Shown in pieces: positions 1 to 8,547 of a stretch of 64,000 nucleotides of DNA (the stretch's first letter is position 1; each line of letters begins with the position of its first letter). The stretch is taken from positions 372,001 to 436,000 of the forward strand of contig OZ244984.1 of NCBI GenBank assembly GCA_965223125.1. The letters run 5' to 3'. Origin of the DNA: Pacificispira sp965223125. Its GTDB lineage: Bacteria > Pseudomonadota > Alphaproteobacteria > UBA8366 > Aestuariispiraceae. Below the pieces are notes generated by a model, which saw only the letters and a program-made list of their open reading frames with translations, did not search any database and was not told the origin of the DNA. A program made the translations under genes and the position numbers.

Positions 1-2282
1 CGGGGGAGTTCGATCATCGTGCCGATGGAGTATTTCGGCGTTATGCCGGTTTCCTTGGCGACTTCCGCTGCAACCTGCTCAATCCGCGTGCGCAGCAGGT
101 CGAGTTCCTTCTTGATGGAGACCAGCGGTATCATCACCTCGCAGATCACCGCCTCACCTGATTTCTGCTGCACGGCAACGGCGGCCTCAAAAATCGCACG
201 GGCCTGCATTTCGCAGATTTCCGGATAGCTGTTCAGCAACCGGCAGCCGCGATGGCCCAGCATCGGATTGGATTCATGCAGTTGCGCCGCCCGCGCCTGA
301 ATCTTGCGGGCATCCACGCCCAGGCTGGCGGCAAGTTCCTGGAACTCGGCTTCCTCCCGCGGCAGGAATTCGTGCAGTGGCGGGTCGAGCAGGCGGATCG
401 TCACCGGCAGGCCTGCCATGATCTCGAAGATCGCCTCGAAGTCGCCGCGCTGCATCGGCAGAATACGGGAAAGCGCCTTGCGCCGCCCCTCCTCGTCCGA
501 AGCCAGGATCATCTCCCGCACCGCCAGAATGCGGTCGCCCTCGAAGAACATATGCTCCGTCCGGCACAGGCCGATCCCCTCCGCCCCGAAGCCGCGCGCG
601 GTGGCGACATCCTCCGGTGTTTCCGCATTGGCGCGGATCGCCATGCGACGATGGCTGTCGGCCCATTCCATGATCCGCGCGAAATCGCCGGACAGTTCCG
701 GCTGCACCGTGGGCACGCGGCCCTTCATGATCTCACCGGTCGACCCGTCGATGGTGATCCAGTCCCCGGCGGCGATAATGACATCGCGAACCGCAAAGCG
801 CCCGGACTTGTAGTCGATGCGGATATCACCCGCCCCGGCGACACAGGCGCGCCCCATGCCGCGCGCAACCACGGCGGCGTGGCTGGTCATGCCGCCGCGC
901 GTCGTCAGGATACCCTCTGCCGCATGCATGCCGTGGATATCTTCCGGCGAGGTTTCGATGCGAACCAGCATCACTTTCTCCCCCGCCTGGGAGCGTTTTT
1001 CCGCCTCATCGGCAGAGAAAACGACGATGCCGGACGCCGCACCGGGAGAGGCTGGCAGGCCCTTGGCGATCACGTCGCGTTTGGCGGCGGGGTCGAGACG
1101 AGGATGCAGGATCTGATCCAGCGACTGCGGTTCGACACGCATCACCGCTTCGCGGGTATCGATCAGCCCTTCATCGGCCATCTCGCAGGCGATGCGGATC
1201 GCGGCCTGGCTGGTGCGCTTGCCCGACCGGGTCTGCAGCATGTAGAGCTTACCCTTCTGGACGGTGAATTCGATATCCTGCATGTCCCGATAATGGGTTT
1301 CCAGCAGGGTCCGAACCTCGCAAAGCTGCTGGAAGACTTCCGGCATCACCTCTTCCATCGCGGGCAGGTCGGAACCGTGATATGTCTTCCCGGCAACGGT
1401 CAGGTGCTGGGGTGTGCGAATCCCCGCAACAACATCCTCGCCCTGGGCATTCACCAGATACTCGCCATAGAACAGGTTCTCGCCCGTCGAGGGATCGCGG
1501 GTGAAGGCAACCCCGGTCGCGCAATCGTTGCCCATATTGCCAAAGACCATCGCCTGGACATTGACCGCCGTGCCCCATTCCTCCGGAATGTCATGCAGGC
1601 GGCGATAGGTGATCGCGCGGGCGGTCTGCCAGGAATCAAACACCGCCCCGATGGCACCCCACAGCTGTTCCTTAGGGTCCTGCGGGAAGGGACGGCCCAG
1701 TTCCTCCTCCACCAGATCCTTGTAACGCTCGATCAGCGTGGCGAGATTGTCGGCGGTCAGGTCCGTATCCAGCACCGCGCCGGTCTCGTCCTTGATATCC
1801 TCCAGCTTTTCCTCGAACAGGAAATGTTCAACGTCCAGCACGACATTGCCGTACATCTGAATGAAGCGGCGATAGCTGTCGAGGGCGAAACGGCGGTCTC
1901 CGGATTGCGTGGCCAGCCCCTCCACCGTCGCATCATTCAGGCCCAGATTGAGAACGGTATCCATCATTCCCGGCATCGACGCCCGCGCGCCCGACCGCAC
2001 GGAGACCAGCAGCGGGTTCTTCACATCCCCGAATGTCGAACCGACGATCTCCTCCACTGCGGCCAGCGCCCGTTCGGCCTCGTCCCGAAGATCAGCCGGA
2101 TAGGTTTGACCATTGGCATAGTAATGGGTGCAGACCTCGGTCGAAATGGTGAAACCGGGCGGAACCGGCAGGCCGATATTCGACATCTCCGCCAGATTGG
2201 CACCCTTGCCACCCAGAAGATTGCGCATTTCCCGGGCCCCCTCTGCCTTGCCCTTACCGAAGCCATAGACCCATTTGGTCAT
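1..2282 (-). CDS. ppdK: Pyruvate, phosphate dikinase (C-terminus beyond window)
   Basis: Interconverts pyruvate, ATP and phosphate with phosphoenolpyruvate, AMP and pyrophosphate in the cytoplasm. The frame starts at an ATG at 2280-2282 with the typical N-terminus MTKWVYGFGKGKAEG followed by NLLGGKGANLAEM and a proline-rich PVPPGFTIS segment of the nucleotide-binding domain. The phosphohistidine motif GGMTSHAAVVARG is encoded at about 859-900 (His near residue 467). About 760 codons are present against roughly 880-900 in the family, so the C-terminal part of the PEP/pyruvate barrel with the catalytic Cys lies outside the window. It is the last visible gene of a minus-strand run glyQ-glyS-methyltransferase-ppdK, only 50 bp after the methyltransferase. 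Identification is secure; the 3' end is simply not in view. Confidence 0.96.
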   Translation of the reverse strand, partial: MTKWVYGFGKGKAEGAREMRNLLGGKGANLAEMSNIGLPVPPGFTISTEVCTHYYANGQTYPADLRDEAERALAAVEEIVGSTFGDVKNPLLVSVRSGARASMPGMMDTVLNLGLNDATVEGLATQSGDRRFALDSYRRFIQMYGNVVLDVEHFLFEEKLEDIKDETGAVLDTDLTADNLATLIERYKDLVEEELGRPFPQDPKEQLWGAIGAVFDSWQTARAITYRRLHDIPEEWGTAVNVQAMVFGNMGNDCATGVAFTRDPSTGENLFYGEYLVNAQGEDVVAGIRTPQHLTVAGKTYHGSDLPAMEEVMPEVFQQLCEVRTLLETHYRDMQDIEFTVQKGKLYMLQTRSGKRTSQAAIRIACEMADEGLIDTREAVMRVEPQSLDQILHPRLDPAAKRDVIAKGLPASPGAASGIVVFSADEAEKRSQAGEKVMLVRIETSPEDIHGMHAAEGILTTRGGMTSHAAVVARGMGRACVAGAGDIRIDYKSGRFAVRDVIIAAGDWITIDGSTGEIMKGRVPTVQPELSGDFARIMEWADSHRRMAIRANAETPEDVATARGFGAEGIGLCRTEHMFFEGDRILAVREMILASDEEGRRKALSRILPMQRGDFEAIFEIMAGLPVTIRLLDPPLHEFLPREEAEFQELAASLGVDARKIQARAAQLHESNPMLGHRGCRLLNSYPEICEMQARAIFEAAVAVQQKSGEAVICEVMIPLVSIKKELDLLRTRIEQVAAEVAKETGITPKYSIGTMIELP

Positions 2283-2332
2283 CGTATCGTCCAACCTTCT
2301 TTTGTCTTTAAGGTGTACCCAAAGGCGTCTGA

Positions 2333-3148
2333 TCAGCCCTCTTTCCGGGCAATCAGGGTGAAACACATCGGCAGTTGCGCCGACTGGTTCTCGTAAATGT
2401 CGTAATCCGCATCCCGGTTAGAGTGAGGAAACTCCTCCAGCCGCTCGATCCGCAATCCGGCCTGAATGCAGCCATTGATCACATCGGCCATCCGGTGAAT
2501 GTACCAATAGGATTCCGACACGGCCTCAACCACCGACCCGTCATAAACAATGCCTGCCGTATCCACATCCGGCTCCCGCTGGAAATAGGAAAAGACCGGG
2601 CGATGGGGATCGGTCGATTTGGGATCGAACATTTCCAGATAGGGATGCGTTTCATACAGCATCACCTGCCCGCCAGGCTTCAGCAGTCCTGCCATGACCG
2701 CAAAGAACCGGTCCAGATCGGGCATCCAGTTGATCGCCCCGATCGTCACCAGCGCCAAATCGAAATCGCGTGGCACATCTGGCGGCAAGGCATAGATATC
2801 GCTGCATAGAAACCCGCAATTCGCCCCGGCGATGGCATTCAGCGCTTCTGCCTGAGCAATGAATTCATCGGACTGATCAATCCCCAGTCCCCGCGCCATG
2901 CCGAAGGACTTGAGCGACAGCAATTCGCGCCCGTTGTTGCAGCAGACCTGCACCACCGATTTGCCCACGATGCCGATCCCGTTCAGGCAGGCCGTCGCTG
3001 TCTCATCGAAAGTCGAGAATCCCGGCCCTGAAAAGCCATCTACAAGCCGCTGCCATTCCAGCCCGGACCCATGATGCACGGCGGACGCATTCCAGGCATC
3101 CCGGTTCGCGCGGGTTATCCGGAACAGATCGTCGCCGGGGTCAGACAT
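2333..3148 (-). CDS. Class I SAM-dependent methyltransferase
   Basis: A 271-residue protein with a Rossmann-type methyltransferase core. Motif I is seen as VVQVCCNNGRE (residues about 65-75), an acidic strand end GLGIDQSDEF follows, then a motif-II-like DFDLALVTIGAINW and a post-core LLKPGGQVMLYETHP. The product is predicted to be a soluble cytoplasmic enzyme that transfers a methyl group from S-adenosylmethionine; the acceptor cannot be deduced. It starts 5 bp after the glyS stop and ends 50 bp before ppdK, so it is probably transcribed with them. The CCNNGRE variant of the glycine-rich loop (Asn in place of the usual Gly-x-Gly) is a little unusual but occurs in small-molecule methyltransferases. 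Confidence 0.75.
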   Translation of the reverse strand: MSDPGDDLFRITRANRDAWNASAVHHGSGLEWQRLVDGFSGPGFSTFDETATACLNGIGIVGKSVVQVCCNNGRELLSLKSFGMARGLGIDQSDEFIAQAEALNAIAGANCGFLCSDIYALPPDVPRDFDLALVTIGAINWMPDLDRFFAVMAGLLKPGGQVMLYETHPYLEMFDPKSTDPHRPVFSYFQREPDVDTAGIVYDGSVVEAVSESYWYIHRMADVINGCIQAGLRIERLEEFPHSNRDADYDIYENQSAQLPMCFTLIARKEG

Positions 3149-3153
3149 ATGCG

Positions 3154-5439
3154 CTATCCCTCAATCTGCCCGAAATCGGCGAGTTGCCCCATGACACTAC
3201 GGATGCGGGCCAGCAGGATCAGGCGGTTGCGGCGCAGCGCCGGATCGTCGGCATTGACCGTAACCGTGTCAAAGAACGCATCGACCGGTTGACGCAGACC
3301 CGCCAGTGCCGCCATGGCCGCGCCAAAGGCTTCCGCCTTCACCTGAGCCAGAGCGGTGGTTTCCGCCTGCTCCAGAGCGCCCGCCAGCGCGGTTTCCTCG
3401 GCTTCTGCAAACAATGCCGGGTCCGGCCTGCCGGTATAGGTGGTGCCGTCCTTCTTTTCCTCCGCGCGCAGGATATTCGCGGCGCGGCGATAGGCGGTCA
3501 GCAGATTGGCCCCGTCCTCGCTCTCCAGGAAGGCCTTCAGCGCGTGGACGCGGGCGACAAGACGGACCAGATCATCTTCGCCAAGTCCCAAAGAGATAAT
3601 AGCTTGGACCACATGATAGGAAACTCCAGAATCTTTCAAATGGACCCGGAGCCTCTCAATTAAGAAACTCACCAATTCCGAATATACTTTTTCTACTGAG
3701 CGGATCGCGAACGATCTTTTTTCAAAGTCCTTGGGTAGCACGACGAAAGAATCTTCTGCATGAGCCTGTAGAGGGTGCTTCTTGCTTGCAAATAGTATTT
3801 GATCAACAAACAAGCAGGTATCTTCACTACCCGGCCATTCGTTTGTCGGTAGATGGCGACGATATCTCCCATCGTTAAACAACCGTAGGCTATGTTTCTC
3901 TCCATACATGACGTAGTAGCCAGCATGCGCGATCGCGATCACATTCATCAATGGTACTCTAATATTATTTTCTAATAATAGACGAATAACACCCAGCGCC
4001 GACCGGCGCAGCGCGAACGGGTCCTTGGACCCGGTCGGCTTCTCGTCGATCAGCCAGAAACCGACCAGCGTATCCAGCTTCTCCGCCAGCGAAACGGCGA
4101 CGGAGATCGGTGCGGTCGGGCAGGCATCATTCGGGCCTGCCGGGGAATAGTGCTCGGCAATCGCCTCGGCCACGACGGGGTCTTCATTCTGGTGCAGCGC
4201 GTAATAGCGGCCCATGATCCCCTGCAATTCCGGAAATTCGCCCACCATCTCCGTCGTCAGATCGGCCTTGGCGAGGCGCGCCGCGCGGCGCGCATCATTG
4301 CTGTCACAGTCCGGGATGTATTGTGAGAGCGCATCGGCGAGATTGGCGAGGCGATCCACCCGCTCCGCCACCGTCCCCAGCTTGGCGTGGAAGATCACCT
4401 TTTCCAGTGCGGGCAGGCGATCCTCCAGCTTCGTCGCGCGGTCCTGATCCCAGAAGAATTTCGCATCGGCCAGACGGGCGCGCAGCACCCGCTCGTTCCC
4501 AGCAACAATCTGCACACCGCCATCGGCAGGGTCCATATTCGCGACAACGGCAAAGCGCGGTGCAAGGCTGCCATCGGCGCGCAACAGGGAGAAATATTTC
4601 TGGTGTGCCCGCATTGAGGTCGAAAGCGCCTCCGCCGGAACATCCATGAACGCATCATCGATCCGCCCGACCAGCACTTTCGGCCATTCGACCAGATTGG
4701 TGACTTCCTCCAGCAGCGCCGGATCGTCCTTGACCGTCAGCCCTTCCTGCGCCGCCGCTGCGTTCAGTTGCTCGGCGATCTTCTGCTTGCGCTCCACAGG
4801 ATCGAGGATGACATGCGCCGCCCGCAGCTTTGTCTCGTAATCCTGGAAATCCGATACTCTGAAAGCATCAGGCGACAGGAAGCGATGACCGGACGTTGTT
4901 CCCGTCGACTCCAGAGTGGCACCACCCTGATCGAAGCTGAAAGACAAGGCTGCCCCATCGAAGACCGCCAGAATCCGGTGCAACGGGCGCACCCAGCGAA
5001 ACTGCTGGGCCGCGAAGCGCATGCTCTTGGGCCAGGGCAAAGCGCGGATGGCGTCCTCCATCACTTCAGACAGGACTGCTCCTGCCGCACGTCCCTTTTT
5101 CTCCACCACCGCGATCCAGACCGCTCCCTTCGGTGTCTCCTGCTGTTCACACTGGTCCAGACTGTCGAGACCGGCGGCGCGCAGGAAGCCCTGGATTGCT
5201 TGGTCCGGTGCGCCGACCTTCGGCCCTTTGCGCTCCTCGCGCAGATCCGGTTGGTTCAAGGGCAGACCCTCGACGACCAGCGTCAGTCGGCGCGGTGTCC
5301 AGTAGCTGCGGGCGGAGTCGAACGTCAAATTCGTTTTGACCAGCCCTTCGGTCACCAGCCGCTGCAAATCCCCCGCCGCCTGTCGCTGCATGCGCGCCGG
5401 GATTTCCTCACTGAACAATTCGATCAAAAGCTCAGCCAT
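3154..5439 (-). CDS. glyS: Glycyl-tRNA synthetase beta subunit
   Basis: Beta subunit of the tetrameric alpha2beta2 bacterial glycyl-tRNA synthetase, needed for tRNA binding and charging. The N-terminus MAELLIELFSEEIPARM is diagnostic; I chose the ATG at 5437-5439 rather than the upstream one at 5454 because family members start exactly here. Conserved blocks include SMRAHQKYFSLL, GNERVLRARLADAKFFWDQD, LAEKLDTLVGFW, DPFALRRSALGVIRLL and the C-terminal ANLLTAYRRAANIL. At about 761 residues it is longer than the usual 690 or so. The extra length sits between RVPL and ELVSFLIERL, roughly 3690-3960, in a visibly AT-rich patch (3661-3720 has 23 G+C of 60). The frame is open throughout, so the gene is intact. 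It lies downstream of glyQ across a 246-bp palindromic spacer. Confidence 0.96.
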   Translation of the reverse strand: MAELLIELFSEEIPARMQRQAAGDLQRLVTEGLVKTNLTFDSARSYWTPRRLTLVVEGLPLNQPDLREERKGPKVGAPDQAIQGFLRAAGLDSLDQCEQQETPKGAVWIAVVEKKGRAAGAVLSEVMEDAIRALPWPKSMRFAAQQFRWVRPLHRILAVFDGAALSFSFDQGGATLESTGTTSGHRFLSPDAFRVSDFQDYETKLRAAHVILDPVERKQKIAEQLNAAAAQEGLTVKDDPALLEEVTNLVEWPKVLVGRIDDAFMDVPAEALSTSMRAHQKYFSLLRADGSLAPRFAVVANMDPADGGVQIVAGNERVLRARLADAKFFWDQDRATKLEDRLPALEKVIFHAKLGTVAERVDRLANLADALSQYIPDCDSNDARRAARLAKADLTTEMVGEFPELQGIMGRYYALHQNEDPVVAEAIAEHYSPAGPNDACPTAPISVAVSLAEKLDTLVGFWLIDEKPTGSKDPFALRRSALGVIRLLLENNIRVPLMNVIAIAHAGYYVMYGEKHSLRLFNDGRYRRHLPTNEWPGSEDTCLFVDQILFASKKHPLQAHAEDSFVVLPKDFEKRSFAIRSVEKVYSELVSFLIERLRVHLKDSGVSYHVVQAIISLGLGEDDLVRLVARVHALKAFLESEDGANLLTAYRRAANILRAEEKKDGTTYTGRPDPALFAEAEETALAGALEQAETTALAQVKAEAFGAAMAALAGLRQPVDAFFDTVTVNADDPALRRNRLILLARIRSVMGQLADFGQIEG

Positions 5440-5459
5440 GGAGGCACCCTTCACTTACG

Positions 5460-5650
5460 TCGCACTCTCTCTTTTGAGAAAGCAGGACGGCCCTTTTACC
5501 CCCTCCCCCTTGAGGGGGGAGGGTCGGGGTGGGGGTGAAATGCCTGCGGGGAGAACTCAGCCTGCCGCAGTCACCCCCCTCCCAACCTCCCCCCCTCAAG
5601 GGGGGAGGGGTAAAGAATGGGGCTACCTCCGTCAAAGAGAGAGACGACGG
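5460..5650. repeat. Large intergenic palindrome between glyQ and glyS
   Basis: The spacer contains a long imperfect inverted repeat. The left arm around 5494-5535 carries a CTCCCCCTTGAGGGGGGAGG element followed by G-rich GTCGGGGTGGGGGTGA; the right arm around 5570-5620 carries TCACCCCCCTCCC and another CCCCCTCAAGGGGGGAGG. Similarity extends outward to CTCTCT-rich flanks at about 5463 and 5645. Each arm is itself a hairpin, and the two arms can pair with one another. This sequence type is a familiar dispersed palindrome of alphaproteobacterial intergenic DNA. Placed inside the glyQ-glyS transcript, it could stabilise the mRNA or attenuate glyS, but that is inference. Confidence 0.85.
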
Positions 5651-5685
5651 GAAGATACGGCGATTTACGAAAATGGAATTGGCCA

Positions 5686-6576
5686 TCACACCGTCCCCTC
5701 CGGCAGTTCTCCCTGACTTCTCAACCAGGCCTCGGCGCAAGCCTTGGCCAGTGTGCGGACGCGGGCGATATAGGCCTGGCGTTCGGTCACGGAGATGACG
5801 CCGCGTGCATCCAGCAGGTTGAACAGGTGGCTGGCCTTCAGGCACTGGTCATAGGCTGGTAAGGCGACGCCGCCCGCGATCAGGCGGGCGCATTCGCCTT
5901 CCGCATCCTCGAAATGGCGCAGGATCATGTCGGTATCGGCCAGTTCGAAATTATGCTTCGAATATTCCACTTCCGCCTGATGATAGACATCCCGGTATGT
6001 AAGCCCGTCGTTGTTGAAGCGCAGGTCGTAGATATTTTCCACCCCCTGCACATACATTGCCAGACGTTCCAACCCGTAGGTCAGTTCCGTCGAGACCGGA
6101 TTGCAGTCGAAGCCGCCGACCTGCTGGAAATAAGTGAACTGGCTCACCTCCATCCCGTCGCACCAGACTTCCCAACCCAGGCCCCAGGCACCGAGTGTCG
6201 GGCTTTCCCAGTCATCCTCAACAAAGCGGATATCATGTTCCAGCGGATCAATGCCGATGGCTTTCAGGGAACCGAGATAGAGGTCCTGACTGTCGGCGGG
6301 CGACGGCTTCAGGATCACCTGATACTGATAATAATGCTGCAACCGGTTCGGGTTTTCGCCATAGCGCCCGTCGGTGGGACGCCGCGAGGGCTGGACATAG
6401 GCGGCCTTCCAGGGCTTGGAGCCAAGCGACCGAAGCGTCGTCGCCCAGTGGAAGGTGCCCGCCCCGACCTCCATGTCATAGGGCTGCAGTATGGCACAGC
6501 CCCGCTCCGACCAATAGCGGTGCAGGGTTAGGATTATGTCCTGAAAACTGGCGCCGGAGCGCTGAGATTGGCTCAT
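5686..6576 (-). CDS. glyQ: Glycyl-tRNA synthetase alpha subunit
   Basis: Catalytic subunit of the alpha2beta2 glycyl-tRNA synthetase; it activates glycine with ATP. The 296-residue product has the family hallmarks SFQDIILTLHRYWSERGC, QPYDMEVGAGTFHWATTLR, AAYVQPSRRPTDGRYGENPN, YQYQVILKPSP and GWEVWCDGMEVSQFTYFQQ, and its length is normal. It is the first gene of the glyQ-glyS-methyltransferase-ppdK set. A sigma70-like promoter candidate lies about 55-80 bp upstream (6630-6658). No T-box or other riboswitch-like fold was recognised in the short leader. Confidence 0.98.
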   Translation of the reverse strand: MSQSQRSGASFQDIILTLHRYWSERGCAILQPYDMEVGAGTFHWATTLRSLGSKPWKAAYVQPSRRPTDGRYGENPNRLQHYYQYQVILKPSPADSQDLYLGSLKAIGIDPLEHDIRFVEDDWESPTLGAWGLGWEVWCDGMEVSQFTYFQQVGGFDCNPVSTELTYGLERLAMYVQGVENIYDLRFNNDGLTYRDVYHQAEVEYSKHNFELADTDMILRHFEDAEGECARLIAGGVALPAYDQCLKASHLFNLLDARGVISVTERQAYIARVRTLAKACAEAWLRSQGELPEGTV

Positions 6577-6629
6577 GGGTCTGCTGGATGTCTCGTCGCG
6601 TCGGGACCGCCTGATTTACGGTGCGGCGC

Positions 6630-6658
6630 ACAATAACGACGGAGTCTGATGGAATCAA
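6630..6658 (-). promoter_or_regulatory. Candidate glyQ promoter
   Basis: Read on the minus strand, TTGATT (6653-6658) is followed after 17 bp by TATTGT (6630-6635), a reasonable sigma70-type pair that would start transcription near 6623 and give a leader of about 45 nt before glyQ. Found by eye only. Confidence 0.4.
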
Positions 6659-6691
6659 CGCTGGCTTACAGTGAAATTACTGGAAACCCCG

Positions 6692-7312
6692 TCAATAGAG
6701 TCGCGGTGCCTCATAACAATCCGCCAGCCGACCGATATTCTCCGCCAGCAGTGCCAGTTGGAACGTATAACCGTGACTCTCGCCGAATCCATCGGTGAAG
6801 AACAACGATGCGACTTTCCCGAAGAAGAAATCCGCCGTCACCTGATTGTAGATATTGTCCGTCCACAGGATATATTCCTTGTTCACCGCCCGGCTCGTTT
6901 CGTCAAAGACCGGCGGCGAGGTGCCGAACCGCGGTTCATACATCGCGGCAGTACGGACGAAAAACACCCCGGAGCGCTTGTTCGGCAGGATTGCGAAATA
7001 GTGCCGCTGCGGTTCCATCCCCTCGATTTCCACATCGAAGCCAAGTGGCTTTGTCGGGGCATGCAGGTCGCTGCCATGCCCGAATATGATGCGGGGGTTT
7101 GTATTGTCGGCATCGCACAGGAAGAACAGAAACGCTGTGCGGGTTTCATCCGCCAGCCGCACGCCCGTCAACTGGCTGCCATCCACCGGATCCTTGCCAT
7201 CAACCGGCACCAGGACGGGAACTGACTGCGCCGCCGCCGGATGGATGAAAGGCAAAGCTACCAGCAACAGGGCAAGGCCCAGCAACGACAACCCGTATCG
7301 GCAAACATTCAT
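6692..7312 (-). CDS. Exported protein of unknown function
   Basis: A 206-residue protein starting at the ATG at 7310-7312. This start was chosen because it gives a textbook signal peptide: MNVCRYG, a leucine-rich core LSLLGLALLLVALPF, and an AAAQS cleavage site near residue 32. An upstream in-frame extension exists but has no hydrophobic start and overlaps the divergent cyclophilin gene. The mature part has no motif I recognise; it is rich in aromatic residues towards the C-terminus (NKEYILWTDNIYNQ, TADFFFGKVASLFFTDG) and is presumably a soluble periplasmic or secreted protein. It is transcribed towards glyQ, divergently from the cyclophilin gene 208 bp away. No function is proposed. Confidence 0.7.
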   Translation of the reverse strand: MNVCRYGLSLLGLALLLVALPFIHPAAAQSVPVLVPVDGKDPVDGSQLTGVRLADETRTAFLFFLCDADNTNPRIIFGHGSDLHAPTKPLGFDVEIEGMEPQRHYFAILPNKRSGVFFVRTAAMYEPRFGTSPPVFDETSRAVNKEYILWTDNIYNQVTADFFFGKVASLFFTDGFGESHGYTFQLALLAENIGRLADCYEAPRLY

Positions 7313-7520
7313 ATCCAGACTCCCGATGATTCCCATACGGCATGACGATGCCTCAAGTTCCGGCAGGATGCCATAGGCAAGGAAATGCCGTCCCCGGATG
7401 CCCGCCGGGGGTTTACCCGGCCCCGCTTCCAGTCTATCTCTTCCAACAGTATTGAAATCGTCCAGCACATTGCTGCGGACCTGACAAACCAACCTGACAT
7501 CACATGAAGGATACCATTCC

Positions 7521-8087
7521 ATGACGACCCGCAAGACCCGCGCGCTGCGCACCCTCGCCTTCGCTCTGGGCCTGTCGCTGAGCGCCGGAGCCGGGGCCAC
7601 ATCGGCACAGGATCTCGAAAACACCCTGCTGATCGACATGGATGCCGGGCGGATCGTGATCGAAATGCGCCCCGACCTTGCCCCGAATCATGTCGAGCGG
7701 ATCAAGATGCTGGCGCGTGAGGAATTCTATGACGGCGTCGTCTTCCACCGGGTGATCGAGGGCTTCATGGCCCAGACCGGCGACCCGACCGGGACCGGCA
7801 TGGGCGGCTCCACCTATCCCGATCTGGCACAGGAATTCACCAAGACTCCCTTCCTGCGCGGCGTTGTCGGCATGGCCCGGACGAATGATCCGAACACCGC
7901 CAACAGCCAGTGGTTCATCTGTTTCGACGACTGCTCCTTCCTGACCGGCCAGTACACCGTCTGGGGCAAGGTCGTCGAGGGCATGGATGTCGTCGACAAG
8001 ATCAAGCGCGGGGCCGGGCAGAGCGGAAAGGTCAGTAACCCCGACGCGATGCTGAAAGTCCGCGTCGCTGCCGATGTGAAGGAATAA
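7521..8087 (+). CDS. Periplasmic peptidyl-prolyl cis-trans isomerase, cyclophilin type
   Basis: A 188-residue cyclophilin that would catalyse proline isomerisation during folding. Residues 1-29 form a signal peptide (basic MTTRKTRALR, hydrophobic LAFALGLSLSAGAG, ATSAQ site), so it acts in the periplasm. The core shows VVFHRVIEGFMAQTGDPTGTG, GVVGMARTNDPNTANSQWFIC and FLTGQYTVWGKVVEGMDVVDKI, matching the active-site FHRVI, QTGDP and SQFFI-type motifs; the last has Trp in place of the first Phe. Length and architecture are those of bacterial PpiA-like proteins. It is monocistronic as far as can be seen; the next gene is 136 bp away behind its own promoter candidate. Confidence 0.93.
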   Translation: MTTRKTRALRTLAFALGLSLSAGAGATSAQDLENTLLIDMDAGRIVIEMRPDLAPNHVERIKMLAREEFYDGVVFHRVIEGFMAQTGDPTGTGMGGSTYPDLAQEFTKTPFLRGVVGMARTNDPNTANSQWFICFDDCSFLTGQYTVWGKVVEGMDVVDKIKRGAGQSGKVSNPDAMLKVRVAADVKE

Positions 8088-8099
8088 CGTAAACCTGAT

Positions 8100-8171
8100 T
8101 TGCAATCGGACCGGCATTGCGGCTATACTGCCCGCAGCGGGGACAGAATGTCCTCAAAATGCCGGTCCGAT
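8100..8171 (+). promoter_or_regulatory. Promoter candidate with a 14-bp inverted repeat, upstream of the YjfB-like gene
   Basis: TTGCAA (8100-8105) and TATACT (8124-8129) are separated by 18 bp and form a good sigma70-like promoter. A perfect inverted repeat, ATCGGACCGGCATT (8105-8118) and AATGCCGGTCCGAT (8158-8171), places its left arm between the -35 and -10 elements and its right arm in the leader. This geometry suggests an operator pair, though a plain hairpin after the cyclophilin gene is an alternative; no T-run follows. Confidence 0.45.
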
Positions 8172-8223
8172 CTTGCATGATTTTGCAAGCCGAACCACAA
8201 GATAACCGAATTGGGAGAACCCA

Positions 8224-8415
8224 ATGGCTGATATCCTAGGCGCAGTCGCGCTCAATCAAGTACAGTTTCAGCAAAGTCTGGCCATCGCGCTGACGAAACA
8301 GAATCTTGATGCTCAGGCCCAGATCGTCGATCTGGTTGCACAAGCAGCCGGAACCGGCAGTTCGCAATCCCTGAACAGCAGCGGCACCGGGCAGGTTGTC
8401 AATCTCCTGACCTGA
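8224..8415 (+). CDS. Small YjfB-like putative motility protein
   Basis: A 63-residue protein with an N-terminal helix rich in Gln, Leu and Ala (LNQVQFQQSLAIALTKQNLDAQAQIVDLV) and a Ser/Gly-rich C-terminus ending QVVNLL. The overall pattern, a short acidic start, two amphipathic helices with a Q-x(2)-L-x(3)-V/I-A spacing and no cysteine, resembles the YjfB-like 'putative motility protein' family. That family has no established biochemical role, and assignment rests on pattern resemblance alone. A purine-rich ribosome site (GGGAGAA, 8213-8219) precedes the ATG. The gene stands alone between its own promoter candidate and a short hairpin at 8457. Two chemotaxis receptors elsewhere in the window show that the organism is probably motile. 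Confidence 0.5.
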   Translation: MADILGAVALNQVQFQQSLAIALTKQNLDAQAQIVDLVAQAAGTGSSQSLNSSGTGQVVNLLT

Positions 8416-8456
8416 TTTGACTCTCCCAAACGTATGCATCCAGACCTGATATGACT

Positions 8457-8473
8457 GCCGGACCCTGTCCGGC
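8457..8473. terminator. Short hairpin, possible terminator
   Basis: GCCGGAC-CCT-GTCCGGC forms a perfect 7-bp stem with a 3-nt loop 42 bp after the small gene. The following GGTGCATTTATT has no continuous T-run, so termination is plausible but not certain. Confidence 0.4.
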
Positions 8474-8547
8474 GGTGCATTTATTCTATGGGTGAACAGA
8501 TTGACTCATGAATTCAAAGAAAAATCGATATTTCAATACAAAATAAC

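Noticed and set aside
252..2396. A 714-codon open frame on the plus strand
   Set aside because: It lies exactly antisense to ppdK. Its product is rich in His, Arg and Gly without motifs, as expected for the mirror of a GC-rich gene.
6577..6691. Possible glycine riboswitch or T-box before glyQ
   Set aside because: The leader from the candidate start site is under 60 nt and shows none of the conserved core features.
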